Assembly: GCA_025965635.1 (NCBI GenBank)
Contig: JAOPWO010000453.1
Location: 1-13,051 of the forward strand
DNA: 13,051 bases
DNA from: Modestobacter sp.
Lineage (GTDB): Bacteria; Actinomycetota; Actinomycetes; Mycobacteriales; Geodermatophilaceae
Reading direction: 5' to 3'
This document shows, piece after piece, positions 1 to 6,963 of this stretch (within the stretch, counting starts at the first letter, position 1; each line of letters begins with the position of its first letter). Below the pieces are notes generated by a model. That model saw nothing but the letters and a program-made list of their open reading frames with translations, was not told the origin of the DNA and did no database searches. The position numbers were made by a program, and so were the translations under genes.

Positions 1-1
1 T

Positions 2-196
2 GCTCACGCACGACAGGACCGCCTCGCTCGTCCCCGACGTGTCGTCGAGGTGGACGACGTGGACGCGGCCCACGCTGCTGCCCTCCGGGCGGGTGCCGCG
101 ATCGTGCACCCGCTGACCGACGACCCGTGGGGCGTACGCCGGTTCTTCCTCCGCACCCCTGACGGGCACGTGCTGACCGTGCTGTCGCACCGCTGA
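2..196 (+). CDS. VOC-family (glyoxalase/bleomycin-resistance-like) protein, C-terminal fragment
   Basis: This is the 3' end of a gene that enters from the left edge; only the last 64 residues are visible, ending in TGA at 194-196. The fragment runs VEVDDVDAAHAAALRAGA, then PLTDDPWGVRRFFLRTPDGH and VLTVLSHR. This is the typical closing beta-alpha-beta-beta unit of the vicinal oxygen chelate fold: a VxDVDAA strand, an Ala-rich helix, and a final D-P-x-G-like hairpin. In metal-dependent members a Glu follows the PDG-N/H turn as a metal ligand. Here that position appears to be Thr (GHVLTV), so this may be a non-metal binding or sequestering member rather than an enzyme. The substrate cannot be told from this fragment. 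It converges on the acyl-CoA dehydrogenase gene, with 45 bp between the stops. Confidence 0.8.
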   Translation, partial: AHARQDRLARPRRVVEVDDVDAAHAAALRAGAAIVHPLTDDPWGVRRFFLRTPDGHVLTVLSHR

Positions 197-241
197 GCGG
201 ACCGCGCCGCGAGCCGGGTGCCCGTGCCCGGGGCGGGCACC

Positions 242-1426
242 TCAGGCGAAGGCCGGGCGGGCGGTGACCGTCGTCGACGGAGAGCCGCCCTTCGCCAGGG
301 CGCGGCTGATCACCATCCGCTGGATCTGGTTCGTGCCCTCGAAGATCTGCATGACCTTGGCCTCGCGCATGTACCGCTCGACCGGGAAGTCCCGGGTGTA
401 GCCGTAGCCGCCGAGCACCTGGACGGCGTCGGTGGTCACCTTCATCGCGTTGTCGGTGGCCACCAGCTTGGCGATCGAGGCCTGCTGGCCGTACGGGAGT
501 CCGGCGTCCTTGAGCCGCGCCGCGTGCAGGGTCATCGCCCGCGACGTCTCGACCGCGGCGGCCATGTCGGCCAGCAGGAACGCCAGGCCCTGGTGCTCGA
601 TGATCGGCACGCCGAACGTCTCCCGCTCCTGGGCGTAGGCCAGCGCGTCGTCCAGCGCCCCCTGGGCCAGCCCGGTCGCGACCGCGGCGATCCCCAGCCG
701 GCCGGCGTCCAGGCCGGCGAGGGCGATCCGCAGGCCCTCCCCCTCGTCGCCCAGCCGGCGGTCGGCGTCCACCCGCAGGCCCTCGAACCGCATGGTCGCC
801 GTGGTGGAGCCGGTGAGGCCCATCTTGCGCTCGGCGGGGTCGGCGGACAGGCCGGCACTGCCGGCGGGGACCAGGAAGCAGGAGATCCCGCGGGAGCCCT
901 CGGCGGTGCGGGCCATCACCGTGTAGAAGTCGGCCTGCCCACCGTGCGTCGTCCAGGCCTTCTCGCCGGTGAGCAGGTAGGAGTCGCCGTCCCGGACGGC
1001 GCGGGTGCGCATCGCCGAGGGGTCGGAGCCGGCGTGCGGCTCGGACAGGCAGTAGGCGCCCAGCAGCTCGCCACCCAGCATCTCCGGCAGCCAGCTCTGC
1101 TGCTGCCCGGCGGTGCCCGCCGTCGCCAGCCCGAAGCAGGACAGGCCGTGCACGCTCACCCCGACCGCGACGCTGGCCCACACCGCGGCGATCTCCTCGA
1201 GCACCTGCAGGTACACCTCGTAGGGCTGGCCACCCCCGCCGACGTCCTCGCCGTAGGGCAGGCCGAGGATCCCGGCCCGGCCCAGCGTGGTGAAGACGTC
1301 CCGCGGGAACACCTCATCGGCCTCCGCGGCGACCACGCGCGGCGCGAGCACGTCCCGGGCCAGGTCGCGGGTGAGGTCCAGCAGGTCGGCGGCCTCCTGG
1401 GTGGGGACGAGACGACGCACGGGCAC
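242..1426 (-). CDS. acyl-CoA dehydrogenase (FAD-dependent)
   Basis: A cytoplasmic flavoenzyme that introduces the alpha-beta trans double bond into acyl-CoA thioesters, the first oxidation step of fatty-acid or branched-chain acyl-CoA breakdown. The 394-residue protein has the usual family length and order: N-terminal helical domain, the FAD/substrate signature CLSEPHAGSD, the TGEKAWTTHGG strand, then a C-terminal helical domain with QERETFGVPI and the closing IFEGTNQIQR. The Glu of FEGTNQIQ (about residue 363) sits where short- and medium-chain family members have the catalytic base. I chose the GTG at 1426-1424 because GGAGG lies 5 bases upstream; GTG codons at 1432 and 1420 are alternatives. 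The frame stays open to 1669, but the extra N-terminus is low-complexity and overlaps the divergent TetR gene. Chain-length specificity cannot be assigned. The TetR gene is probably its regulator. Confidence 0.93.
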   Translation of the reverse strand: MPVRRLVPTQEAADLLDLTRDLARDVLAPRVVAAEADEVFPRDVFTTLGRAGILGLPYGEDVGGGGQPYEVYLQVLEEIAAVWASVAVGVSVHGLSCFGLATAGTAGQQQSWLPEMLGGELLGAYCLSEPHAGSDPSAMRTRAVRDGDSYLLTGEKAWTTHGGQADFYTVMARTAEGSRGISCFLVPAGSAGLSADPAERKMGLTGSTTATMRFEGLRVDADRRLGDEGEGLRIALAGLDAGRLGIAAVATGLAQGALDDALAYAQERETFGVPIIEHQGLAFLLADMAAAVETSRAMTLHAARLKDAGLPYGQQASIAKLVATDNAMKVTTDAVQVLGGYGYTRDFPVERYMREAKVMQIFEGTNQIQRMVISRALAKGGSPSTTVTARPAFA

Positions 1427-1460
1427 GGGCACCTCCGGGGACGGCGGGACGGCGACGTCC

Positions 1461-1499
1461 CAGTACTGTCCGAGGATACTGAGTACTGCTGCCGGTACC
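1461..1499. promoter_or_regulatory. candidate TetR operator between divergent acyl-CoA dehydrogenase and TetR genes
   Basis: The 97-bp divergent spacer holds two copies of the palindrome AGTACT, at 1462-1467 and 1482-1487. Their centres are exactly 20 bp apart, so they face the same side of the helix. The first is the core of a longer perfect palindrome, CAGTACTG (1461-1468). TACTG also occurs at 1477-1481, and another palindrome, GGTACC, lies at 1494-1499. Such T/A-containing repeats stand out in this GC-rich background. GATACT (1475-1480) could serve as a -10 hexamer for the TetR gene, which would put the repeats over the promoter. That the TetR protein binds here is inferred from the divergent arrangement and the symmetry. 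Confidence 0.55.
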
Positions 1500-1523
1500 C
1501 CGGGGCGGACGCGAGGGAGCCGG

Positions 1524-2117
1524 ATGACGTCGCTGGACACCCGCGCCGGCCGCGTCACCGCCCGCCGTGAGGAGCTGCTCGACCAGCTGGTCGAGCTGGT
1601 GCTGGCGGAAGGCTTCGCGCAGGTCACCCTGGACGGGCTGGCCCGCCGGCTGCGGTGCTCCAAGACCACGCTCTACGGCATCGCGGCCAGCAAGGAGCAG
1701 CTCGTCGTCGCCGCGGTGGAGCACTTCTTCCAGCGGGCCACCACGGCGGTCGAGGGCCGCCGGGCCGGGCCGGGCGACTCCCGCGAGCAGATCAGCACCT
1801 ACCTCCTGGCGGTCGCCGAGCAGCTGCAACCGGCGTCCCCCGCCTTCTTCGCCGACGTGGCCGCCTTCGCCCCCGCCCGCGAGCTCTACGAGCGCAACAC
1901 CCGGGTCGCCGCCGCGCGGGTGCAGCAGCTGGTCGGCGACGGTGTCGCGGCGGGGACGGTCCGGCCGGTGCATGCCGCGTTCGTCGGCGCCGCGGTTGCC
2001 CAGGTGATGGGCGCTATCCACCGGGGTGCCATCACGGCGTCGACCGGACTGGACGATGCCGCCGCCTACCGCGAGCTCGCCGGGCTGGTCGTCGCCGGCC
2101 TCGCCCCCCGTGCGTGA
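1524..2117 (+). CDS. TetR/AcrR-family transcriptional regulator
   Basis: A 197-residue one-component repressor-type regulator. The N-terminus has the TetR helix-turn-helix: the VTLDGLARRLRCSKTTLYG stretch at about residues 35-53 is a canonical recognition unit, followed by SKEQLVVAAVEHFF leading into the ligand domain. The remaining roughly 140 residues are helical and variable, as expected for ligand binding and dimerisation. The ATG at 1524 has a GAGGGAG ribosome site 5 bases upstream; the frame is open further upstream, but only as antisense to the dehydrogenase. It is transcribed away from the acyl-CoA dehydrogenase, and TetR proteins paired this way commonly sense acyl-CoA or fatty-acid ligands. 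Control of the dehydrogenase and of itself is therefore the likely job. The ligand is inferred, not seen. Confidence 0.9.
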   Translation: MTSLDTRAGRVTARREELLDQLVELVLAEGFAQVTLDGLARRLRCSKTTLYGIAASKEQLVVAAVEHFFQRATTAVEGRRAGPGDSREQISTYLLAVAEQLQPASPAFFADVAAFAPARELYERNTRVAAARVQQLVGDGVAAGTVRPVHAAFVGAAVAQVMGAIHRGAITASTGLDDAAAYRELAGLVVAGLAPRA

Positions 2118-2218
2118 CCCCGGAGGGGCACGGCGCCTGAGCCCGAGGGCACGGTCCGCGGGCCGGGTGACCGGCGCTCCTGGTCCGCGGACGGCGGCGA
2201 TCGGACCCGTGGCAACGC
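2118..2218. other. non-coding spacer with a short direct repeat
   Basis: No gene is supported between the TetR stop and the ATPase remnant. GGTCCGCGG occurs twice, at 2153-2161 and 2182-2190, 29 bp apart. Because CCGCGG is itself palindromic, the copies can also be read as an inverted pair. A short CCCC-GGA-GGGG stem directly follows the TetR stop (2118-2128) but is not followed by a T-tract. Part of this stretch may be the eroded 5' end of the ATPase remnant: its frame has stops at 2138-2140 and 2168-2170 and is open only from 2171. Confidence 0.45.
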
Positions 2219-2466
2219 TCGACAGCCCTGCCCGACGGGTCGTCCACCGCGATCATCGGCCCCGACGGCTGCGGCAGGTCGACCTGCTGGGGGCACCGGG
2301 TGGGCCGCACGGTCGCCGTTCTCCTGCACGACCTGGACCCGGCCGCTCGCTGCGCCGAGCGCCTGGTGGCCATGAGGGACGGCGTGCCGGTCGCCGCCGG
2401 CACGCCCGAGCAGGTCCTCACCGAGCAGTTGCTCGCCGACGTGCTCGAGCTCGAGGTCCGGAGCGC
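2219..2466 (+). pseudogene. remnant of an ABC-transporter ATP-binding protein (iron-siderophore/FepC-like), internally deleted
   Basis: One frame carries two recognisable pieces of an ABC ATPase joined in phase. The first is ALPDGSSTAIIGPDGCGRST (about 2225-2284), an entire Walker A region with its lead-in strand but with the P-loop Lys changed to Arg. Within about eight codons it jumps to GRTVAVLLHDLDPAARCAER, then LVAMRDGVPVAAGTPEQVLT and EQLLADVLELEV. That is the H-loop (HDL) and C-terminal part of FepC/FecE-type ATPases. The Q-loop, ABC signature and Walker B, normally about 130 residues between these parts, are missing. There is no plausible start: stops lie at 2138 and 2168, and upstream homology fades near 2220. 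There is no own stop either, since the frame runs into antisense of the BCCT gene. It cannot hydrolyse ATP and no permease or binding-protein gene is nearby. FepC-like ancestry rests on the HDLxxAARxAxRLVxMRDG pattern. Confidence 0.8.
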
Positions 2467-4206
2467 TCAGTCCCGCGGCCGCTCCTGGGCCGGTCCCGGC
2501 TGGACGACCAGCGTGAAGTCGTCGCCGTGCCGGGTGATGCCCTCGACCACGGCCGCCTCGACCGCCTCGGCGGCGAACGCCCGGCGCAGCACCATCGGGT
2601 CGGACCGCAGGTCCTTGGCCAGCGACACGGCCAGCCCCACCATGACCAGCGCGAAGGGCAGCGCCGCGATGATGGTCAGGTTCTGCAGCCCGGTCAGCGC
2701 GTCGTCGCCGACCAGCAGCATGATCGCCGCGACGGCGCCCATCACGACGCCCCAGAAGACGACCATCCGGCGGCTCGGCTCGATCGTGCCCCGCTCCGAC
2801 AGCGAGCCCATCACGATCGAGGCGGCGTCGGCACCGGAGACGAAGAAGATGCCCACCAGCACCATGACCAGCACGGTCATGGCGGTGGCGAGCGGATAGG
2901 TCTCCAGGACGCCGAACAGCTGGCCCTCGGCCGTGGACTCCCCGGCGACGTCGACGCCGTCCTGCTGGGCGGCGATGCCGGCCCCGCCGAAGACCGCGAA
3001 CCAGACCAGCGACACCGCGCTGGGCACCAGCAGGACACCGGTGACGAACTGGCGGATGGTGCGACCGCGGCTGATCCGGGCGATGAACACGCCGACGAAC
3101 GGTGTCCAGCTGATCCACCAGGCCCAGTAGAAGACCGTCCAGCCGCGCAGCCACTCGGCCATCGCGTCGCCGCCGCTGGCCTCGGTACGGGCGGCCATCG
3201 CGCCGAGGTCGGAGAAGTAGGTGCCGATCGTGGTCGGCACGAGGTTGAGGATGAGGACCGTCGGGCCGACCACGAAGACGAAGACCGCCAGCACCAGGGC
3301 GAGCACCATGTTGACGTTGGACAGCCACTGGATGCCCCGGGCCACCCCGGAGACGGCCGAGGCGACGAACGCGGCGGTCAGCACCGCGATGATGCCGACC
3401 AGGAGTCCGTTGCCGACGTCGCCGGCCCAGCCGAGGATCTCCACCCCGCTGCCGATCTGCAGGGCGCCGAGGCCGAGCGAGGCAGCCGAGCCGAACAGCG
3501 TGGCGAAGATCGCCAGCACGTCGATCACCTTGCCCAGCGGCCCCCCGGCCCGGCGCTCCCCGAGCAGCGGGCCGAACGCGGCGCTGATGAGCTGCCGGCG
3601 GCCGCGGCGGAAGGTGCCGTAGGCGATGGCCAGGCCGACGACGGCGTAGATCGCCCACGGGTGCAGCGACCAGTGGAACAGCGTGGTGGCCATCGCGGTC
3701 TGCACGGCCTCCGGGGTCTCCGCCGGGACGCTGCGCGGCGGGGGCGAGACGTAGTGCGACAGGGGCTCGCTGACGCCGTAGAACATCAGGCCGATGCCCA
3801 TCCCGGCGCTGAACATCATGGCGATCCAGGAGACGGTGCGGAACTCCGGTGCCTCGTCGTCACGGCCCAGCGGGATCCGGCCGTACCGGCTGGCCGCCAG
3901 CCAGAGCACGAAGACCACGAACCCCGAGGCCAGGACGACGAACAGCCAGCCCAGGTTGGTCTCGACCCAGGTCAGTGCGGAGCCGGTCGTCGTGCCCAGG
4001 TTGCCCGGCGCGAACAGGCCCCAGGCGACGAAGGCGAGGGCGAGGACCGCAGCGAGCCCGAAGACCACCGTGTCGAGCCCGCCGGCCCGGTCGGCGCCCG
4101 CGGCGGGAGGCTGGGCGAGGGCGGGGTGGCGGCGACCGAGGGCACCGCGGCGGCGGGCGGCCGTCTCGTGGGCCGGCTCCGGTGGTGTGGTGGAACTGCT
4201 GGACAT
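2467..4206 (-). CDS. BCCT-family (betaine/carnitine/choline) secondary transporter, BetP-like
   Basis: A 579-residue inner-membrane transporter, probably importing glycine betaine or a related quaternary-amine osmolyte with sodium. The family signatures are clear: GMGIGLMFYGVSEP at residues 135-148 (TM3), FHWSLHPWAIY near 178-187 (TM4), and WTVFYWAWWISWTPF at 356-370 running into ARISRGRTIRQF (TM8). W179, W184 and Y187 in TM4 and W364/W367 in TM8 match the spacing of the aromatic cage described for BetP. About twelve hydrophobic segments follow a roughly 40-residue charged N-terminus, and a roughly 45-residue hydrophilic tail ends the protein. The GMGIG element is the form seen in sodium-coupled members. 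The ATG at 4206 is the first good start, although its best Shine-Dalgarno-like sequence is separated from it by a strong inverted repeat. The MscS-like channel gene is divergent, so an osmotic role for both is reasonable. Confidence 0.93.
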   Translation of the reverse strand: MSSSSTTPPEPAHETAARRRGALGRRHPALAQPPAAGADRAGGLDTVVFGLAAVLALAFVAWGLFAPGNLGTTTGSALTWVETNLGWLFVVLASGFVVFVLWLAASRYGRIPLGRDDEAPEFRTVSWIAMMFSAGMGIGLMFYGVSEPLSHYVSPPPRSVPAETPEAVQTAMATTLFHWSLHPWAIYAVVGLAIAYGTFRRGRRQLISAAFGPLLGERRAGGPLGKVIDVLAIFATLFGSAASLGLGALQIGSGVEILGWAGDVGNGLLVGIIAVLTAAFVASAVSGVARGIQWLSNVNMVLALVLAVFVFVVGPTVLILNLVPTTIGTYFSDLGAMAARTEASGGDAMAEWLRGWTVFYWAWWISWTPFVGVFIARISRGRTIRQFVTGVLLVPSAVSLVWFAVFGGAGIAAQQDGVDVAGESTAEGQLFGVLETYPLATAMTVLVMVLVGIFFVSGADAASIVMGSLSERGTIEPSRRMVVFWGVVMGAVAAIMLLVGDDALTGLQNLTIIAALPFALVMVGLAVSLAKDLRSDPMVLRRAFAAEAVEAAVVEGITRHGDDFTLVVQPGPAQERPRD

Positions 4207-4215
4207 GTCGTCTTC

Positions 4216-4235
4216 GGCGCCGTGGGCACGGCGCC
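4216..4235. repeat. 20-bp inverted repeat in the BCCT transporter leader
   Basis: GGCGCCGTG and CACGGCGCC form perfect 9-bp arms around GG, ten bases before the transporter ATG. On the transporter strand a purine-rich AAGGGAGAGG element ends at 4236, directly before the hairpin, and only GAAGACGAC separates the hairpin from the ATG. Folding in the mRNA would bring the distant Shine-Dalgarno-like element close to the start. Alternatively the site is a protein operator. Both readings are inference. Confidence 0.5.
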
Positions 4236-4402
4236 TCTCCCTTCACGTGGTGCTCGGCCGTCGTCCCGGTGTGCTCGAGGCTGCACGAGTCGCCCAACCG
4301 TGCGCCCCGTCCGGCCTGCGACGCAAACCGGCGTGATCATGGCGGGTGATCCGGGCCCCCCACGGACGGGACGTCCGGGCCGCGGGGCCACACTGGACGG
4401 CG
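4236..4402. promoter_or_regulatory. divergent intergenic region, BCCT transporter / MscS-like channel
   Basis: This non-coding stretch must hold the promoters of both divergent genes. Visible elements are CACGTG at 4244-4249, TGATCA at 4334-4339, and CACACT at 4389-4394 close to the channel start. None forms a convincing -35/-10 pair, so I do not assign exact promoters. The channel frame is open from a GTG at 4346, but the residues between 4346 and 4403 look like spacer translation rather than protein. Confidence 0.4.
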
Positions 4403-5323
4403 ATGGACATACAGGCGATCGCACCCTTGAGCGACCTCACCGACTGGCTCCGCGGGCGCGGGCTCGAGGTCCTGTTGATCATCCTCGGGGCGGTGCTGCT
4501 GGCCCGGTTCGTCAGCTGGACCGGCCGGCGGATCACCGACCGGATCGATGCCGGGTCCAGCGGCTCGGACGCCCTGGTCCGGTCGGAGGCGGCCAAGCAC
4601 CGGCACTCGCTGACCCAGGTGCTGACCTGGGTCGGGATCGTGCTGATCTACTCGGTCACGGTCTTCTTCGTGCTGGAACGGCTGGGCATCCCGATCACCG
4701 GCCTGGTCGCCCCGGCCACCGTGCTCGGCGTCGGGCTGGGCTTCGGCGCCCAGCGGGTCGTCGGTGACGTGCTGGCGGGCTTCTTCCTCATCACCGAACG
4801 GCAGTACGGCTTCGGCGACGTCGTCTCCATCCAGGTCAACGGCGGCGGCGACCCCGCCGCCGGCACCGTGGAGGACGTCACCCTGCGGATCACCCGGCTG
4901 CGGTCGCCCGACGGCGAGGTGGTGATCGTCTCCAACGGCCAGATCGTCAAGGTCGTGAACCTCTCCCGCGACTGGGCGCGGGCCGTGGTCGACGTGCCGG
5001 TGCCCGCCACCGCCGACGTCAACCGGGTGCAGGAGGTGCTGCGGGGCGTGGGCAAGCAGGCCTTCGCCGACGAGCGCCTGCACCGCCTGCTGCTCGACGA
5101 GCCCAGCATGATGGGCGTGGAGAGCCTGTCCCTCGAGGAGGTCAACGTGCGGATCGTGGCGCGCACCCTGCCCGGCAAGCAGTTCGAGGTGAGCCGCGAC
5201 CTGCGCGCCCGGGTCGCTCTGGCGCTGTCCCGCGAGGGGGTGGCGCTCCGGGCCGGCGTGCCCGGCGTCGAGGACGAGGCGCTGGCCGAGGACCGCGCCC
5301 GGGCGGGGGGTGCCCAGGCATGA
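4403..5323 (+). CDS. MscS-family mechanosensitive ion channel
   Basis: A 306-residue small-conductance mechanosensitive channel of the simple three-helix type. TM1 lies at about residues 19-36 (LEVLLIILGAVLLARFV). TM2 is the hydrophobic stretch VLTWVGIVLIYSVTVFFVL. The Gly/Ala-rich pore helix TM3 has VLGVGLGFGAQRVVGDVLAG and leads into the beta domain with QYGFGDVVSI and GTVEDVTLRITRLRSPDGEV. The N-G-Q-I motif and the alpha/beta C-terminal vestibule follow as in the family. The ATG at 4403 fits the N-terminus expected of relatives; an upstream GTG at 4346 would add 19 unlikely residues. Its last four bases (ATGA) overlap the start of the next gene, implying translational coupling. It would release solutes on hypo-osmotic shock, complementing the divergent osmolyte importer. 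Confidence 0.92.
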   Translation: MDIQAIAPLSDLTDWLRGRGLEVLLIILGAVLLARFVSWTGRRITDRIDAGSSGSDALVRSEAAKHRHSLTQVLTWVGIVLIYSVTVFFVLERLGIPITGLVAPATVLGVGLGFGAQRVVGDVLAGFFLITERQYGFGDVVSIQVNGGGDPAAGTVEDVTLRITRLRSPDGEVVIVSNGQIVKVVNLSRDWARAVVDVPVPATADVNRVQEVLRGVGKQAFADERLHRLLLDEPSMMGVESLSLEEVNVRIVARTLPGKQFEVSRDLRARVALALSREGVALRAGVPGVEDEALAEDRARAGGAQA

Positions 5324-5904
5324 GCACCCCGTCGAACGACCAGCCCACCCGCGAGCTCCCGGCTGTGGCTGCCCCTCCGGTCCGCGAGCTCCCGGCCACC
5401 GCCGACCAGCCGGCCCCGACCACCGACGCACCGCCACCGGTCTCCTTCTGGCGGCAGAAGGTCCCGGCCCACATCGGCCGCGCGCGGACCTCCACCATCG
5501 TCCTCGGCGTGCTGTTCGTCGCCCTCTTCGCGCTGTACCTGGGGATCCGGCCGCCTGCGGTCCAGTACACGACGGTCGAGTCGACGTCGGGTGAGACCTA
5601 CCGGGTGCCGGTCACCGCGCGGGTGACGCCCGAGCCCAGCGAGACCTCCGCCCCGACGAGCGAGGTCCCGGAGCCGACCGCGCCGGCCGGCACGACGCCC
5701 GCGCCGACCGTCCCCCCGAGCTCCTCGCCGGCCGACACCGGCAGCAGTGACGAGCAGCAGGAGCCGCAGACGACCGCACCGGCACGGACGTCGACCCCGG
5801 AGCCCACGCCGACCGGGAGCCCGGACACCCAGCGGGCACCGGTGACGAGCGAGGCCCCGGAGCAGACCAGCCAGCCGGAGACGACGTCGTCCCCCACCGG
5901 CTGA
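5320..5904 (+). CDS. hypothetical single-pass membrane protein with Pro/Thr/Ser-rich outer domain
   Basis: A 194-residue protein of unknown function. The N-terminal 57 residues are Pro-rich and probably cytoplasmic, including a repeated RELPA unit (residues 11-15 and 22-26) and a basic patch FWRQKVPAHIGRAR before the membrane segment. One hydrophobic helix covers about residues 58-76 (TSTIVLGVLFVALFALYLG). A short beta-like piece with QYTTVESTSGETYRVPV follows. From about residue 102 to the end the protein is almost entirely Pro, Thr, Ser, Glu and Ala with no Cys, resembling a disordered, possibly mannosylated, wall-spanning stalk. The positive-inside rule places the C-terminus outside. The ATGA overlap with the channel gene argues that the two are made together, so it may be an accessory or wall anchor of the channel. 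No enzyme motif is seen. Confidence 0.8.
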   Translation: MSTPSNDQPTRELPAVAAPPVRELPATADQPAPTTDAPPPVSFWRQKVPAHIGRARTSTIVLGVLFVALFALYLGIRPPAVQYTTVESTSGETYRVPVTARVTPEPSETSAPTSEVPEPTAPAGTTPAPTVPPSSSPADTGSSDEQQEPQTTAPARTSTPEPTPTGSPDTQRAPVTSEAPEQTSQPETTSSPTG

Positions 5905-5911
5905 CCCGGCG

Positions 5912-6940
5912 TCAGAACCGCGTGACGACCGCGATCCCCGGCTCGCGGCCCACCGCGGCCAGCGCCGGCCCGGCCGCGTCGAGCGCCAGCTCCCGGGTGA
6001 CCAGCAGGTCGGGGCGGAGTCGGCCGGCGGCGATGAGCGACAGCATCGCCGGGTAGTCGGCGGCGGCCATCCCGTGACTGCCCAGCACTGCCAGCTCCCC
6101 GGCGACGACCAGCTCCATCGGGATCTCCGGGCGACCCGCCGCCGGCGGTAGCAGGCCCACCTGGACGTGCCGGCCGCGTGGGCGCAGGCTGCGGATCGAG
6201 TTGACGCAGGTGACCGCCGCCCCCAGGGCGTCGAGCGACACGGAGGCGCCGCCACCGGTGAGCCCGGCCACCGCGGCCGGCACGTCCGCCGCGCCGTCCA
6301 CGACGTGCTCGGCACCGAGCGCGCGGGCCAGTTCCAGCGCCGCCGGCGACACGTCGACGGCGATCACCCGCGCGCCGGCCGCGACGGCGACCTGCACCGC
6401 CGACAGGCCCACCCCGCCGCAGCCGTGCACGGCCACCCACTCACCGGGCCGCACCCGGGCCACCCCGGTGACCGCCCGGAACGCGGTGGCGAACCGGCAG
6501 CCGAGCGAGGCCGCGGTACCGAACGACAGCTCCGGCGGCAGCGCGACCAGGTTGACGTCGGCGGCGTCCAGGGCGACCAGTTCGGCCAGCGAGCCCCAGT
6601 GGGTGAACCCGGGCTGGGTCTGCTGCAGGCACACCTGTCCGGCGCCCTCACGGCACTGCGCGCAGCGCCCGCAGGCGCAGACGAAGGGCACGGTCACCCG
6701 GTCGCCCACCGTCCAGCCGCGGACCCGGGACCCGACCGCGGCCACCGTGCCGGCCAGCTCGTGGCCGGGGACGTGCGGCAGGGCCACGCCCGGGTCGTGC
6801 CCGGCCCAGGCGTGCCAGTCGCTGCGGCAGAGACCGCTGGCGCCCACCCGGACGACCACCCCGTCGGGCGCCGGCACCGGATCGGGCACCGACCGGACCG
6901 TCAGCGGACCGCCGAACTCCTCGAACACCAGGGCACGCAC
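5912..6940 (-). CDS. zinc-dependent alcohol dehydrogenase (MDR superfamily)
   Basis: A 342-residue NAD(P)-dependent medium-chain dehydrogenase. The catalytic zinc site is complete: C38 in GLCRSDWHAW, H60-E61 in VPGHELAG, and C148 in SLGCRFATAF. The structural zinc lobe is also present as C90-x2-C93-x2-C96-x7-C104. The Rossmann fold has GCGGVGLSAVQVA at about 173-185, and an Asp at the end of the second strand (VIAVDVSP, D196) favours NAD over NADP. The GTG at 6940-6938 begins VRALVFEEFGGPL, the expected family N-terminus. The frame stays open to 7441, but the upstream part belongs to the decayed hydrolase and only happens to be in phase. It ends tail-to-tail with the membrane-protein gene, with 7 bp between. 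The exact alcohol substrate cannot be assigned. Confidence 0.92.
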   Translation of the reverse strand: MRALVFEEFGGPLTVRSVPDPVPAPDGVVVRVGASGLCRSDWHAWAGHDPGVALPHVPGHELAGTVAAVGSRVRGWTVGDRVTVPFVCACGRCAQCREGAGQVCLQQTQPGFTHWGSLAELVALDAADVNLVALPPELSFGTAASLGCRFATAFRAVTGVARVRPGEWVAVHGCGGVGLSAVQVAVAAGARVIAVDVSPAALELARALGAEHVVDGAADVPAAVAGLTGGGASVSLDALGAAVTCVNSIRSLRPRGRHVQVGLLPPAAGRPEIPMELVVAGELAVLGSHGMAAADYPAMLSLIAAGRLRPDLLVTRELALDAAGPALAAVGREPGIAVVTRF

Positions 6941-6963
6941 GACCGCCAGCCTGCCGGGCCGGG

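Noticed and set aside
218..1570. A 450-codon plus-strand open frame
   Set aside because: Antisense to the acyl-CoA dehydrogenase, with Gly/Arg/His-rich low-complexity translation and no recognisable motif.
1427..1669. N-terminal extension of the acyl-CoA dehydrogenase to 1669
   Set aside because: The extension overlaps the TetR coding region, is Ser/Arg-rich with no family match, and the GTG at 1426 has a well-spaced ribosome site.
2026..4767. A 913-codon plus-strand open frame
   Set aside because: It runs antisense to the BCCT transporter and through the divergent spacer, is rich in Asp/His/Arg/Gly/Pro with no motif, and is a by-product of high GC. The minus-strand frame carries the full BCCT signatures.
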